Assembly: GCA_965208385.1 (NCBI GenBank)
Contig: CBDBOO010000049.1
Span: forward strand, 62,001-126,000
Length of the DNA: 64,000 nucleotides
From: Endozoicomonas sp965208385
GTDB taxonomy: Bacteria; Pseudomonadota; Gammaproteobacteria; Pseudomonadales; Endozoicomonadaceae
Direction: 5' to 3'
Notes under the pieces: generated by a model
The model's database searches: none
Told to the model about the DNA's origin: nothing
What the model saw: the letters and a program-made list of their open reading frames with translations, nothing else
In this document: one piece after another, positions 42,060 through 51,055 of the stretch
How the letters are laid out: each line of letters begins with the position of its first letter
Numbering within the stretch: the first letter of the stretch is position 1
Made by a program: the position numbers and the translations under genes

Positions 42060-43312
42060 CAGGGCCATCTCATTTGGCACTAACCATCAAATAACACTTT
42101 GAAATAGGCAGAATGTACAATAAAACATTCTGAAAATTTGGCATCCTATGCTTGAATAATAAGGATGCCGTAAGTGACTCTCTTGGATACTTTTTCAGAA
42201 TTGACCGAAGTTCGTGCAGATAATCATCGCTACCCACTTTCACACCTCGTATTCATTGCCGTTTGCATGATTACCTGCGGTGCTGAAGACTGGAAAATGG
42301 TCTCATATCTTGGCAAGAAAAAGTTATCCTGGCTTAAGCTCTATATCCCTTTACCCCACGGAATTCCTTCCCAGCACACCTTTATCAGAGTATTCGAACG
42401 CATTGATCCGGACGAATTTCGTCAATGCTTTATAACCTGGGTAAGCCTGATTGCTCAACGCACCCATGGAGAAGTCATCGCTATTGATGGTAAAACACTG
42501 AGACGTTCCTACGACAAAGGGAGCAATAAGGCCGCTATTCATATGGTCAATGCGTGGGCCAGTCAGACTGGAATGGTACTCGGACAACTAAAAACATCAG
42601 AAAAGTCGAACGAGATTACAGCCATCCCAGCTCTTCTGGATATGCTGGAAGTGAGTGGCTGTATCATCAGCACTGACGCAATGGGTTGCCAGAAAGCTAT
42701 TGCTGAAAAAATCAGAGAAAAAGGTGCTGATTACCTTCTAGCTGTTAAAGGAAATCAAAAGTCACTGCACGACGATATCAAACTTTATCTTGATGATCTT
42801 GCAACCAGAAAAATCTTACGTGAAAGCACCCAATTTCATGAAACTATTGATAAAGGGCATGGTCGCATAGAAGCTCGACGATGTTGGGTAAGTACTGATA
42901 TTAGCTGGCTTGAGCAACGTAATGACTGGCGAGATCTTACGATGATCGGAGTCGTGGAAAGTGAGCGTCATGAGGGTGAAAAGGTCAGCCTTGAGCGTCG
43001 TTATTTTATATCAAGCATGACAACCGATGCCGAGAATTTCATGAGATCTGTTCGGGCTCATTGGTCGGTTGAAAACAACTTACATTGGGTTCTGGATATT
43101 GGGTTTAGAGAAGATGAATGTCGTATCAGAAAAGGCTTTGGTCCTGAGAACATGGCCGTTTACAGACAGATAGCACTTAACTTGTTAAAGCAGGAAACTT
43201 CTCTGAAACTTGGAGTGAAGAACCGACGCATAATGGCAGCGGCAGATGATGAGTACAGAACACTGTTACTTCAAGGTGTTATTGGAGGTTAGTGCCAAAT
43301 GAGATGGCCCTG
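42060..43312 (+). mobile_element. ISAs1-family element
   Basis: 1253 bp with inverted ends CAGGGCCATCTCATTTGGCA and their complement, and a 10-bp duplication CTGGTTACCC at 42050-42059 and 43313-43322. It lies in the 3' end of the IS630 transposase gene. Confidence 0.92.
42174..43292 (+). CDS. ISAs1-family transposase
   Basis: 372 residues, intact, starting at GTG 42174. N-terminal DUF4338/DDE_Tnp_1-associated region (RADNHRYPLSHLVFIAVCMITCGAEDW), then the DDE core with VIAIDGKTLRRSYDK, ISTDAMGCQKAIAEKI, YLLAVKGNQ and the C-terminal WSVENNLHWVLDIGFREDEC block that is characteristic of ISAs1/H-repeat proteins. The gene is complete and its element has perfect ends, so it is potentially active. 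Confidence 0.95.
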   Translation: MTLLDTFSELTEVRADNHRYPLSHLVFIAVCMITCGAEDWKMVSYLGKKKLSWLKLYIPLPHGIPSQHTFIRVFERIDPDEFRQCFITWVSLIAQRTHGEVIAIDGKTLRRSYDKGSNKAAIHMVNAWASQTGMVLGQLKTSEKSNEITAIPALLDMLEVSGCIISTDAMGCQKAIAEKIREKGADYLLAVKGNQKSLHDDIKLYLDDLATRKILRESTQFHETIDKGHGRIEARRCWVSTDISWLEQRNDWRDLTMIGVVESERHEGEKVSLERRYFISSMTTDAENFMRSVRAHWSVENNLHWVLDIGFREDECRIRKGFGPENMAVYRQIALNLLKQETSLKLGVKNRRIMAAADDEYRTLLLQGVIGG

Positions 43313-44369
43313 CTGGTTACCCGACCAGCCTCAGAAACAAGCTTGTTCCAACCACAACAACATGCATTTACAATGTCATCATAATTTTTAAAAGATCGGT
43401 TGGATAAATCATACTCCCGAAGCCACTCCCAAATTTCTTCTGCACTATTTAGTTCCGGTGCATAAGGCGGTAAAGGAATCAATGTCAGGTTATCAAAAGT
43501 AGGCAAGTCTTTAGAATGATGATATCCCGCATTATCAATTATTACGGCAGCATGCCGTCCTTTATTGGTTAGCTTTGAGATTTCAGACAAATGTAGCGTC
43601 ATCATTTCTGTATTGATCGTTGGGAGCACTAAAGCAGTTTCAATATCCCTTTCGGGGCAGACAGCAGCAAATACATAAGCATATGTAAATTGTCTCTGCC
43701 GAATTATTCCGGGTCTGCTTCCTTTAATAGCCCAAATCCTACTGACCGTGTTTTGTTGACCAAAACGACCTTCATCTTGAAACCAAACGTCAACATCTTT
43801 TAGGTTTACTTTATCTGGAAGCCTTTGCTGCACCTCTGTTTTGAAGTTTTTTTAAATGCTTCTTGCACTTCTAAATCCTGCTTTGGATGGTGTGTGCGAC
43901 CAGATATCCACGAAAGACCGACTTTATGGAGTAACTTGTAAACAGTAGAATTAACGCACTCAGTTCCGAAATCTTTTTTTAATACGTCTTTAACATCGCG
44001 ACCAACGATTCTTCCACCTTCACGTTTCTCTTGAAGATCAAGAACTGTATTTTTAAAATCCTTTTCCTGTTCATTATTGAGTGTATTTTTTCTACCTCGT
44101 CCACCTTGATCTTTGAGGGCTTCAGCACCTCCTTGTTTATAGCGCTGCAACCAATCAAACACAGATCGAGGGTTAACCTTTAAAAGGTTTGCCACCTCTT
44201 TTTCTGATAAACCTTTTTGAATGAATGCCAGACCAAGCAATCTAATGCATTCTTTGTTATCTGATGCATGACGAGCTTTATCTTGAAAATCTTCGTCATG
44301 AAAGCCATTTGGAAGTTCAGGAGTACGAGACATTTGGTAAAAACACACAAGAAAACCTACTTACAGGAT

Positions 44370-45762
44370 GGGTGTGTGGCTTGAATAATGTCAGGCATGC
44401 AGGTTGTGAGCCACTGGAAACCCGTAGCGATCCATCTTCGACCAGAAAGCATCCCAATAACCCGTTGACTTCGCCAGAGCTCGTAATGTTAATAGCATTG
44501 ACGCCCCTTGTTCCTTCCATCGCATGCCTGACTTACACATGCGCTGCTTAACCAGCGTTTTGCAAGCAGCTTCTGTTACACCAGAACCAATTGGTAACTT
44601 GTTTTCCAACGCTTCTGGATAAATCATTTGGTGCCAGTGATTTTTGAAATAAGTTCTGGCTTTATCCAGTTTTTCTTTAGAAACAAGACGTTTATTCCCG
44701 GGAGCTGCTTTCTTTAATTCCAACCATAAACGTTTTGCCTTACCAGGGGTGTTTTTTAATTCGTGCAGTGTTGATCTTAACCAGGCTTTGCGTTCATTCT
44801 GCATTTTTTTACCCGGATATATAGCTTCTGCCGCTTCTGCCACATATTCGCTAACGTGATAAAAATCCAGAATTTGAATCGATGTAACAGGCTCAAGAAA
44901 CGTCCAATTATCTGGCGCCCCATCAGCAACTCCAACGTAAGTGGCATCAGGAAAACGAGACTTCATTTTCTCAATGTCAGAAGAGAACCGCCTTATAAAA
45001 GTTTCTTTTCCGTATTCGGGGGCAGCGGCAGCGTACACCGTGTGCATTCGATTTCCTTCTTCATCATAAAGCGCAATAGTTCCGCACATTGCAATTCTGT
45101 AGCCCTCTTTATAAAGCAAGTTTGCACCATCCAGCCCCAAGCTAACTGTGGCTACTGGCTCGGGTAAATCCGGTAATTCATAAGTCCAGGATTCTTCTTT
45201 GGCCTGAGCAATACTGGCAACAACTTCTGCCAGGTCTTTAGCGGTTCTTCGATGGATTTTACGTCCGTGGTTTCTTAGAAAATCTTGCTCTACTTCAGTG
45301 GAAGGCATGTGGGCAAACTTCCAACTGACCATGCAGGCATGTCGCGGGGTTGAATTAACAACAATTCGTGCAGATTGATCAAGGGGACAATAAATAGCAC
45401 CGCCTTCACGACTTTGATAGATAAAACGATTGACCCTAACCGCTCCCCATGGAGTTTCATAAACCTTCAATTCTTTTTTACTTTTACTGGTCAACCGAAC
45501 ATTGCCAAGCGTAATGGGAGAACCGTCAGTATCAAGCCACTCAAGTTGCTTTTTTGTTCCCAGTTGTCCCGCTTCATTTAAGGCATCTTGCAAATGATTT
45601 TCGAAATCCACCATTGAGCGATTGTGCGGGATTTTGATAACGATTTCTGTGATTTCATCGTTGGATGAAAGGACTGAGCTGTACATATTTCTCAACGCCA
45701 AAAAGCCTATACGACCATACTAGTGTAGTCGTTTTTCTTGACATTGTTTAAATCACACACCC
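44370..45762 (-). mobile_element. ISKra4-family element
   Basis: 1393 bp. Ends GGGTGTGTGGCTTGAATAA and, on the minus strand, GGGTGTGTGATTTAAACAA; 8-bp duplication TACAGGAT at 44362-44369 and 45763-45770. It is nested in the 5' part of the IS630 element. Confidence 0.88.
44391..45701 (-). CDS. ISKra4-family transposase
   Basis: 436 residues, intact, nearly filling the element. The catalytic region shows the ISKra4 signature blocks: SLGLDGANLLYKEG (first Asp), YVGVADGAPDNWTFLE (second Asp), ILDFYHVSEYVAEAAEAIYPG and a C-terminal LPIGSGVTEAACKTLVKQRMC with the catalytic Glu. The N-terminal 150 residues include PWGAVRVNRFIYQSREGG. No frameshift. Confidence 0.88.
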   Translation of the reverse strand: MALRNMYSSVLSSNDEITEIVIKIPHNRSMVDFENHLQDALNEAGQLGTKKQLEWLDTDGSPITLGNVRLTSKSKKELKVYETPWGAVRVNRFIYQSREGGAIYCPLDQSARIVVNSTPRHACMVSWKFAHMPSTEVEQDFLRNHGRKIHRRTAKDLAEVVASIAQAKEESWTYELPDLPEPVATVSLGLDGANLLYKEGYRIAMCGTIALYDEEGNRMHTVYAAAAPEYGKETFIRRFSSDIEKMKSRFPDATYVGVADGAPDNWTFLEPVTSIQILDFYHVSEYVAEAAEAIYPGKKMQNERKAWLRSTLHELKNTPGKAKRLWLELKKAAPGNKRLVSKEKLDKARTYFKNHWHQMIYPEALENKLPIGSGVTEAACKTLVKQRMCKSGMRWKEQGASMLLTLRALAKSTGYWDAFWSKMDRYGFPVAHNLHA

Positions 45763-45828
45763 TACAGGATAGTTCTGGACAGGCTGATTGTGTGTGTTTT
45801 TTTCCGTATTTAAAAAATGAAATTGGTA

Positions 45829-45979
45829 TAAGAGGTTGACCAGACGAGTTTGCCTGTTCGTTTTTCCTTTTTACCTGTCCGGACAACGGTGCTTCCGGAG
45901 CATCTCCTTTTGTGCTTGATTCCAGTTGTTGACCAGCAGGTAGCTGCTGGTTTTTTGAAGGTATTCCCTGAACTGGCAT
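45829..45979 (-). pseudogene. Broken gene, part 1 of 4 (N-terminal start)
   Basis: ATG 45979 with AGGA about 9 bases upstream starts a polar, Gln/Ser/Pro-rich N terminus (MPVQGIPSKNQQLPAGQQLE ... NEQANSSGQPL), about 50 codons, without a Sec signal. IS630 then interrupts it at a TA. The longer frame (to 46015 upstream and 45707 downstream) is partly IS sequence. This N terminus is similar in style to that of the 781-residue protein at 23624. Confidence 0.72.
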
Positions 45980-46055
45980 GGCGATATCCTGTGCTGATAA
46001 AATCAGTATAGCCAAGCGTGAAAGCCTTTTTCAGCCACCAGTTTACTGGATTTAT

Positions 46056-46814
46056 CTATATCCGCCGGATCAGTTCTTCGGTGATGCCATAGGTCATCTG
46101 GCAGGCAAAATCGTCAATGAATGCCTGAAAATCAACGACCGAATCGTCGTTAGCCTTATCAGAAATCACCCTGAATAAAACCATTGGAATCTCATGCTCA
46201 TAGCAAATCTGGGCCACCGCAGCGCCTTCCATTTCTACAGCTTTCAGATCCGGCAGAGCGCTTCTCAAGTCGTCTACCGCCGCAGGGTCAACAACGAACT
46301 GATCACCACTGGCAATCAATCCCGTCTCTATTTTCGGTGTGGTAATAGCAAACTGGCTCAGATTTTTTTTGGAGATTCTCTGATCTAACTTGTTTTCTAT
46401 AAACTGTTTGGCTGAATTCTCTGCGAGAGTTACCAGCTTGACGTTCACTGAGAAACGCTCCTTGCCCAGCAAAGGGATTTCAAAACGGGAGAACTGCGGT
46501 AACGGACTGGCATCCATGTCATGTTGAACCAGTGAATCGGCTATGATGACATCACCAATATCCAGTGAGGGATCAACCCCGCCTGCCAGACCGGTAAACA
46601 CAATCATATCCACATTAAATCGTTCAATTAAGGTCGTGACCGTAGAAGCGGCGGCTACTTTCCCAATCCGGGAATAAACAGCCACAACATCCTTCCCCAG
46701 TAACTCACCAGCGATGTACTCTCGCATACCGCAGGTTTCACTGGCGGGCTGATTTATGTGGGAAACCAACAGAGAAATTTCCTGCTCCATTGCCCCCATA
46801 ATGCCAATTTTCAT
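46056..46814 (-). CDS. mtnN: 5'-methylthioadenosine/S-adenosylhomocysteine nucleosidase
   Basis: 252 residues from ATG 46814 (GGAG 8 bases upstream); the start MKIGIMGAMEQEISLL is that of the family. Motifs: VFTGLAGGVDPSLDIGDVIIAD, the ribose/catalytic block VEMEGAAVAQICYE and catalytic Asp in RVISDKAND. Cleaves adenine from MTA and SAH in methyl-cycle recycling and autoinducer-2 metabolism. The insert around QRISKKNLSQFAITTPKIE makes it about 20 residues longer than the E. coli enzyme. It follows the aldehyde dehydrogenase gene by 28 bp. Confidence 0.94.
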   Translation of the reverse strand: MKIGIMGAMEQEISLLVSHINQPASETCGMREYIAGELLGKDVVAVYSRIGKVAAASTVTTLIERFNVDMIVFTGLAGGVDPSLDIGDVIIADSLVQHDMDASPLPQFSRFEIPLLGKERFSVNVKLVTLAENSAKQFIENKLDQRISKKNLSQFAITTPKIETGLIASGDQFVVDPAAVDDLRSALPDLKAVEMEGAAVAQICYEHEIPMVLFRVISDKANDDSVVDFQAFIDDFACQMTYGITEELIRRI

Positions 46815-46842
46815 TAAGATAACTCCACAGTTATTGAGCTTG

Positions 46843-48297
46843 TCAGGATCCAAGGCCTCCCAGCAAAATATATTTCATTTCCAGGTATTCATCGAGTCCG
46901 TATTTTGAACCTTCACGGCCCATGCCGGATTCCTTGAATCCTCCAAAGGGCGCTACCTCTGTGGATAGTACGCCTTCATTAACGGCAACCATGCCGTATT
47001 CGAGTGCTTCAGCAACCTTGAACACACGGTTTAAATCATTGGCATAGAAATAGGCTGCCAATCCATATTCTGTGTCATTGGCCATAGCAATGGCTTCGTC
47101 CTCATCCCTGAAACGGAACACGGGCGCAACTGGTCCAAAAATTTCTTCCCGAAAGCATTTCATGGAAACAGAAGCGTCGGCAATAACCGTAGGTTCGAAA
47201 AAATTACCGCCAAGGCTGTGCACTTGTCCACCGGCTAATATCCGGCCGTTATTTTCCAAAGCATCGGATAAATGATCCTGAACTTTGGTGATGGCTGCAG
47301 CATTAATCAAAGGTCCCTGGGTAAATTCGCCTTCCAGTGCTGGCCCTATAGATAGCTTTTTGACAGCTTCGCTGAATTTTTCAACGAACTCGTCATAGAT
47401 ACTGTCCTGAACAAATATCCGGTTGGCGCAGACACAGGTTTGTCCTGAGTTTCGGAATTTACAGGTAATGGCTCCGGCTACGGCTTTATCAATATCGGCA
47501 TCATCAAAAACAATAAACGGTGCGTTGCCACCAAGCTCCATGGATACTTTTTTTACCGTATCGGCGCACTGTTTCAGTAACAGTTTTCCAACAGGCGTTG
47601 AACCTGTGAACGACAGTTTTCTGACCACAGGATTACGGGTCAGTTCGCCGCCCACTTCCGCCGGTCGTGCAGTGGTGACAATATTGAATACGCCTGCCGG
47701 AATACCAGCCCTGTCTGCAAGCTCGGCCAGGGCGAGAGCGGATAGAGGGGTATCCTCAGCAGGCTTTATGACGATAGTGCAACCAGCCGCCAATGCCGGA
47801 GCTGCTTTTCGGGTGATCATGGCGTTGGGGAAATTCCATGGAGTAATAGCGGCGACCACGCCTACAGGTTCCCGGGTTACCATGATGCGTTTGTCATTCC
47901 CGTGGGCTGGAATGGTATCGCCATAAGCACGTTTTCCTTCCTCGGCGAACCATTCAATAAACGAGGCGCCATAGATCACTTCGCCAGCTGATTCAGCCAG
48001 TGATTTTCCCTGTTCAGCACTCATCAATAAGGCAAGGTCGTCTTTATTTTCTAATATCAGATTAAACCATCGACGTAGAAATACAGATCGTTCTTTCGCG
48101 GTTGTTTTTCGCCAGCTAACCAGAGCCTTTTCTGCAGCAGTGATAGCCTGTGCTGTTTCCATAGCTCCAAGATCAGGCACAACAGCAATTTGTGCCATGT
48201 TGGCCGGATTGAGCACCGGTTTTGTTCCTTCTCCCAACCACTGACCGTCAATATAAGCTTGCTGTTTTAAAAGGCTGTTGTCTTTTAGATCAATCAT
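46843..48297 (-). CDS. gabD: NAD(P)-dependent succinate/glutarate-semialdehyde dehydrogenase
   Basis: 484 residues of the ALDH superfamily. NAD-binding TPWNFPNAMITRK and the FTGSTPVGK loop, general base Glu in MELGGNAPF, and catalytic Cys in NSGQTCVCANR. Closest in pattern to GabD-type enzymes. Next to gcdG and gcdH it probably oxidises glutarate semialdehyde in lysine breakdown, although succinate semialdehyde is equally possible by family. The gap to gcdG is 45 bp, so one operon is likely. Confidence 0.92.
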   Translation of the reverse strand: MIDLKDNSLLKQQAYIDGQWLGEGTKPVLNPANMAQIAVVPDLGAMETAQAITAAEKALVSWRKTTAKERSVFLRRWFNLILENKDDLALLMSAEQGKSLAESAGEVIYGASFIEWFAEEGKRAYGDTIPAHGNDKRIMVTREPVGVVAAITPWNFPNAMITRKAAPALAAGCTIVIKPAEDTPLSALALAELADRAGIPAGVFNIVTTARPAEVGGELTRNPVVRKLSFTGSTPVGKLLLKQCADTVKKVSMELGGNAPFIVFDDADIDKAVAGAITCKFRNSGQTCVCANRIFVQDSIYDEFVEKFSEAVKKLSIGPALEGEFTQGPLINAAAITKVQDHLSDALENNGRILAGGQVHSLGGNFFEPTVIADASVSMKCFREEIFGPVAPVFRFRDEDEAIAMANDTEYGLAAYFYANDLNRVFKVAEALEYGMVAVNEGVLSTEVAPFGGFKESGMGREGSKYGLDEYLEMKYILLGGLGS

Positions 48298-48342
48298 TGG
48301 AAACTCCTTGAAATGTGTATCAGTAGCTTGGGAGGCAAAGGA

Positions 48343-49569
48343 TTAAATGACGTCCTGTTCACTCAGTTCATCCAGTTGTTCATCAGACAGTTGTAACATG
48401 CGTTGCAGCACTTCCCGGGTGTGTTCCCCTAATACTGGCGAACCGTGCTGATAGGTTGCTGGCGTTGCCGATAGTTTCACGGGATTGGCAACGGAGGCTG
48501 TTATTCCGCACTCACTATGGGGTAAATATTGTATTAATTCCCGATGGTTCACCTGGGGATCTGAGAAAACAGCCTTCAAATCATTAACCGGTCCGCAGGG
48601 GATTCCCGCTTTTTCGAATCTTTCTATCCACCATATGGAAGACTGATCTTTCATAATGGCTTTAATCTGTGGAACAAGAATCTGCCGGTTTCTGACCCGG
48701 TCTGCGTTACGGAGAAAGCGTTCATCATTTTTCAGATCAGGGCGGCTACTCACATCACAGAAATCAGCAAACTGTCTGTCGTTACCAATGGCCAGTATCA
48801 GGAAGCTGTCTTTTGTTTCAAAGGCCTCATAAGGCACAATATTCGGATGGGCGTTACCGAGCCTTTCTGGAGAATCGCCTGAAGCCTGATAATTCATGGC
48901 CTGATTTGCCAGGGAACTCACGGTGCAATCCAGCAGGGAAATATCAATGTGCTGGCCTTTCCCGGTTTTATGCCGGGCTAACAATGCCGTTTGAATAGCG
49001 TTGGATGTGTAGAGGCCGGTCATGACATCCGACAACGCTACACCGGCTTTCATGGGTGAGCCATCGGGTTCTCCGGTAATGCTCATAAGACCGCCCATTC
49101 CCTGTACCATGAAATCATAACCGGCTCTATTGGCATAGGGTCCTGTCTGGCCAAATCCTGTAACAGAGCAGTAAACCAGCCTCGGATTGATTTTACTCAG
49201 ACTGCCATAATCCAACCCATATTTTTTTAATCCATCTACTTTGAAATTTTCCACCAGAACATCGCAGATTTCTGCTAAATCCCTGATTAATTGCTGACCT
49301 TCGGTGGTGGCAATATCCACGGTCACTGATTTTTTATTACGATTGGCGCAATGGAAGTAGGCTGCATCAGAGCTAGGATTACCCTCCATGTCAGGCATGA
49401 ATGGAGGCCCCCAGCGACGGGTATCATCGCCTTCGCCGGGTTTTTCAATTTTTATGACTTCAGCACCAAAGTCAGCGAGAATCTGGGTTGCCAGAGGTCC
49501 TGCCAGAATTCTGCTCAAATCCAGTACCCGAATGCCATCCAGGGCTTTTATCTGATGTCCTGAGATCAT
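48343..49569 (-). CDS. gcdG: CaiB/BaiF CoA-transferase, probably succinyl-CoA:glutarate
   Basis: 408 residues of the class III CoA-transferase family: RVLDLSRILAGPLATQILADFGAEVIKIE at the N terminus, NRNKKSVTVDIAT, and the active-site region RAGYDFMVQGMGGLMSITGEPDGSPMK with the catalytic Asp. Its ATG overlaps the gcdH stop (ATGA, 49566-49569), so the two are translationally coupled. Immediate linkage to glutaryl-CoA dehydrogenase makes glutarate activation the most likely reaction; the assignment rests on context more than on sequence. Confidence 0.85.
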   Translation of the reverse strand: MISGHQIKALDGIRVLDLSRILAGPLATQILADFGAEVIKIEKPGEGDDTRRWGPPFMPDMEGNPSSDAAYFHCANRNKKSVTVDIATTEGQQLIRDLAEICDVLVENFKVDGLKKYGLDYGSLSKINPRLVYCSVTGFGQTGPYANRAGYDFMVQGMGGLMSITGEPDGSPMKAGVALSDVMTGLYTSNAIQTALLARHKTGKGQHIDISLLDCTVSSLANQAMNYQASGDSPERLGNAHPNIVPYEAFETKDSFLILAIGNDRQFADFCDVSSRPDLKNDERFLRNADRVRNRQILVPQIKAIMKDQSSIWWIERFEKAGIPCGPVNDLKAVFSDPQVNHRELIQYLPHSECGITASVANPVKLSATPATYQHGSPVLGEHTREVLQRMLQLSDEQLDELSEQDVI

Positions 49570-50744
49570 ATTGAAAAAGCCTGAATACCGGTTTGGGCGC
49601 GCCCAAGAATGAGAGCGTGGATATCATGGGTACCTTCATAGGTATTCACAGCTTCCAGGTTCATAACATGACGGATGACACCAAACTCATCCGAAATGCC
49701 GTTACCTCCATGCATGTCACGGGCGGTTCTGGCTATATCCAGCGCCTTGCCACAGGAATTACGCTTGATCAGAGAGATCAGTTCAACCGGGCATTGTCCC
49801 GAATCCATCAACCGCCCGGCCTGCAGGCAGCCCTGAAGTCCCAGGCTGATCTCTGTTTGCATATCTGCGTATTTTTTCTGGAACAGCTGAGTTGCAGCCA
49901 ATGGACGATCAAATTGAATCCGGTCAAGACCATACTGTCGTGCGGCATGCCAGCAGAATTCAGCAGCACCCAGGGCTCCCCATGCAATGCCAAAGCGTGC
50001 TTTATTCAGACAGCCAAAAGGACCACCCAGTCCCCGGGTATTGGGCAGAATGTTTTCGTCCGGGACGAATACATCATCCATCACAATTTCACCGGTAATG
50101 GAGGCTCTCAGAGAAAACTTACCGTCAATTTTGGGAGCAGAAAGACCGGTCATGCCTTTTTCAAGAATGAAGCCATGAATAACACCATCTAACTTGCCCC
50201 ACACCACAAAGACATCAGCAATGGGACTATTGGTAATCCACATTTTTGAGCCTTTCAAGCGATAACCGCCGTCTACTTTTTCTGCCCGGGTTCTCATACT
50301 GGCCGGATCTGAACCAGAGTTCGGTTCTGTGAGACCAAAGCAACCAACCCATTCACCACTGGCCAGTTTTGGAAGATATTTATTCCGCTGTGTTTCAGAG
50401 CCATAACGGTAAATAGGGTGCATAACCAGTGATGACTGAACACTCATGGCTGAACGATAGCTGCTGTCTACCCGTTCAACTTCCCGGGCAATCAGGCCAT
50501 AGCTTACATAATTAACTTCCGCACAGCCGTATTGCTCCGGTAGAGTGCATCCCAGTAATCCCAGCTCTCCCAGTTCATTCATTATTTCACGATCGAAGCG
50601 TTCTTCCCTGTTGGCACTCTGTATTCGTGGGGCCAGTTTTTCCTGACAGTAATCATGGGCAGTATCACGGATCATCCGCTCTTCGTCACTGAGCTGCTGA
50701 TCCAGTAGAAAGGGATCATTCCAGATAAAACTTGCCTTACTCAT
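49566..50744 (-). CDS. gcdH: Glutaryl-CoA dehydrogenase
   Basis: 392 residues of the acyl-CoA dehydrogenase fold. GCDH-specific features: the substrate-Arg segment SSYRSAMSVQSSLVM, FAD-binding FGLTEPNSGSDP and WITNSPIADVFVVWGK, and the catalytic Glu in NTYEGTHDIHALILGRAQTG. Converts glutaryl-CoA to crotonyl-CoA with loss of CO2, passing electrons to ETF. First gene of the gcdH-gcdG-gabD(-mtnN) set on the minus strand. No LysR-type regulator (gcdR) is found next to it. Confidence 0.95.
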   Translation of the reverse strand: MSKASFIWNDPFLLDQQLSDEERMIRDTAHDYCQEKLAPRIQSANREERFDREIMNELGELGLLGCTLPEQYGCAEVNYVSYGLIAREVERVDSSYRSAMSVQSSLVMHPIYRYGSETQRNKYLPKLASGEWVGCFGLTEPNSGSDPASMRTRAEKVDGGYRLKGSKMWITNSPIADVFVVWGKLDGVIHGFILEKGMTGLSAPKIDGKFSLRASITGEIVMDDVFVPDENILPNTRGLGGPFGCLNKARFGIAWGALGAAEFCWHAARQYGLDRIQFDRPLAATQLFQKKYADMQTEISLGLQGCLQAGRLMDSGQCPVELISLIKRNSCGKALDIARTARDMHGGNGISDEFGVIRHVMNLEAVNTYEGTHDIHALILGRAQTGIQAFSI

Positions 50745-51055
50745 TGTCTTGATGCCTTTATTTCTTATCTGTTGGGTATTTATTTTTGTTGGTTTTCATG
50801 GAGAGTCAGCATGCTTGAAACCGTTATGGCCTGGCTGTTTTTCTTTCGGCCATGATACTCCCGGAAGTTATTTAGCGAAACACTGTTTCTGTTTTCTTGA
50901 CTGGCGCTTGTGGAAAAATTCAGCCGTTGGTTTGGAAAGAAAAAGTCGTCGTAAAGCCTTCCTCGTTGATGCATATCAATACAAAAAAACAGTTCTCCAT
51001 TGAATATTTAATTCAAAAAGATATTTAAGAAAATCAGATAACAAAAGGAATATTC
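50745..51055. other. Intergenic region between gcdH and bacteriohemerythrin
   Basis: 311 bases between divergent genes. A small dyad ATGGCC / GGCCAT lies near 50825-50852. No convincing gene; the open frames on either strand are short and lack ribosome-binding sites. It must contain both promoters, but I cannot place them confidently. Confidence 0.5.

Larger units (their letters stand above)
42016..44333 (-). pseudogene. IS630-family transposase, frameshifted and IS-interrupted
   Basis: Two minus-strand frames form it: ATG 44333 to about 43850 (helix-turn-helix: KGLSEKEVANLLKVNPRSVFDWLQRYKQGG) and on to 43323 (DDE domain: VWFQDEGRFGQQ, AVIIDNAGYHHSKDL, PYAPELNSAEEIWEWLRE). A -1 shift in a run of seven A on the coding strand (43847-43853) joins them as EAFKKNFKTEVQQRLPD. 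Programmed -1 shifting is known in IS630 relatives. The last codons (LCSREWAVLS, stop at 42016-42018) were cut off by the ISAs1 element, whose removal restores VTS-LCSREW in frame. Confidence 0.85.
41997..45828 (-). mobile_element. IS630-family element carrying ISAs1 and ISKra4 insertions
   Basis: Imperfect terminal repeats TACCATTTCCGTTTTCTAA (from 41997) and, on the minus strand from 45828, TACCAATTTCATTTTTTAA. A TA target duplication is inferred from rejoining of the host frame. Two other elements (42060-43312 and 44370-45762) are nested inside it; without them it is about 1.2 kb. Confidence 0.8.

Noticed and set aside
45707..46015. 102-residue frame read as a whole gene
   Set aside because: Its second half is IS630 and ISKra4 end sequence; only 45829-45979 is host coding sequence.
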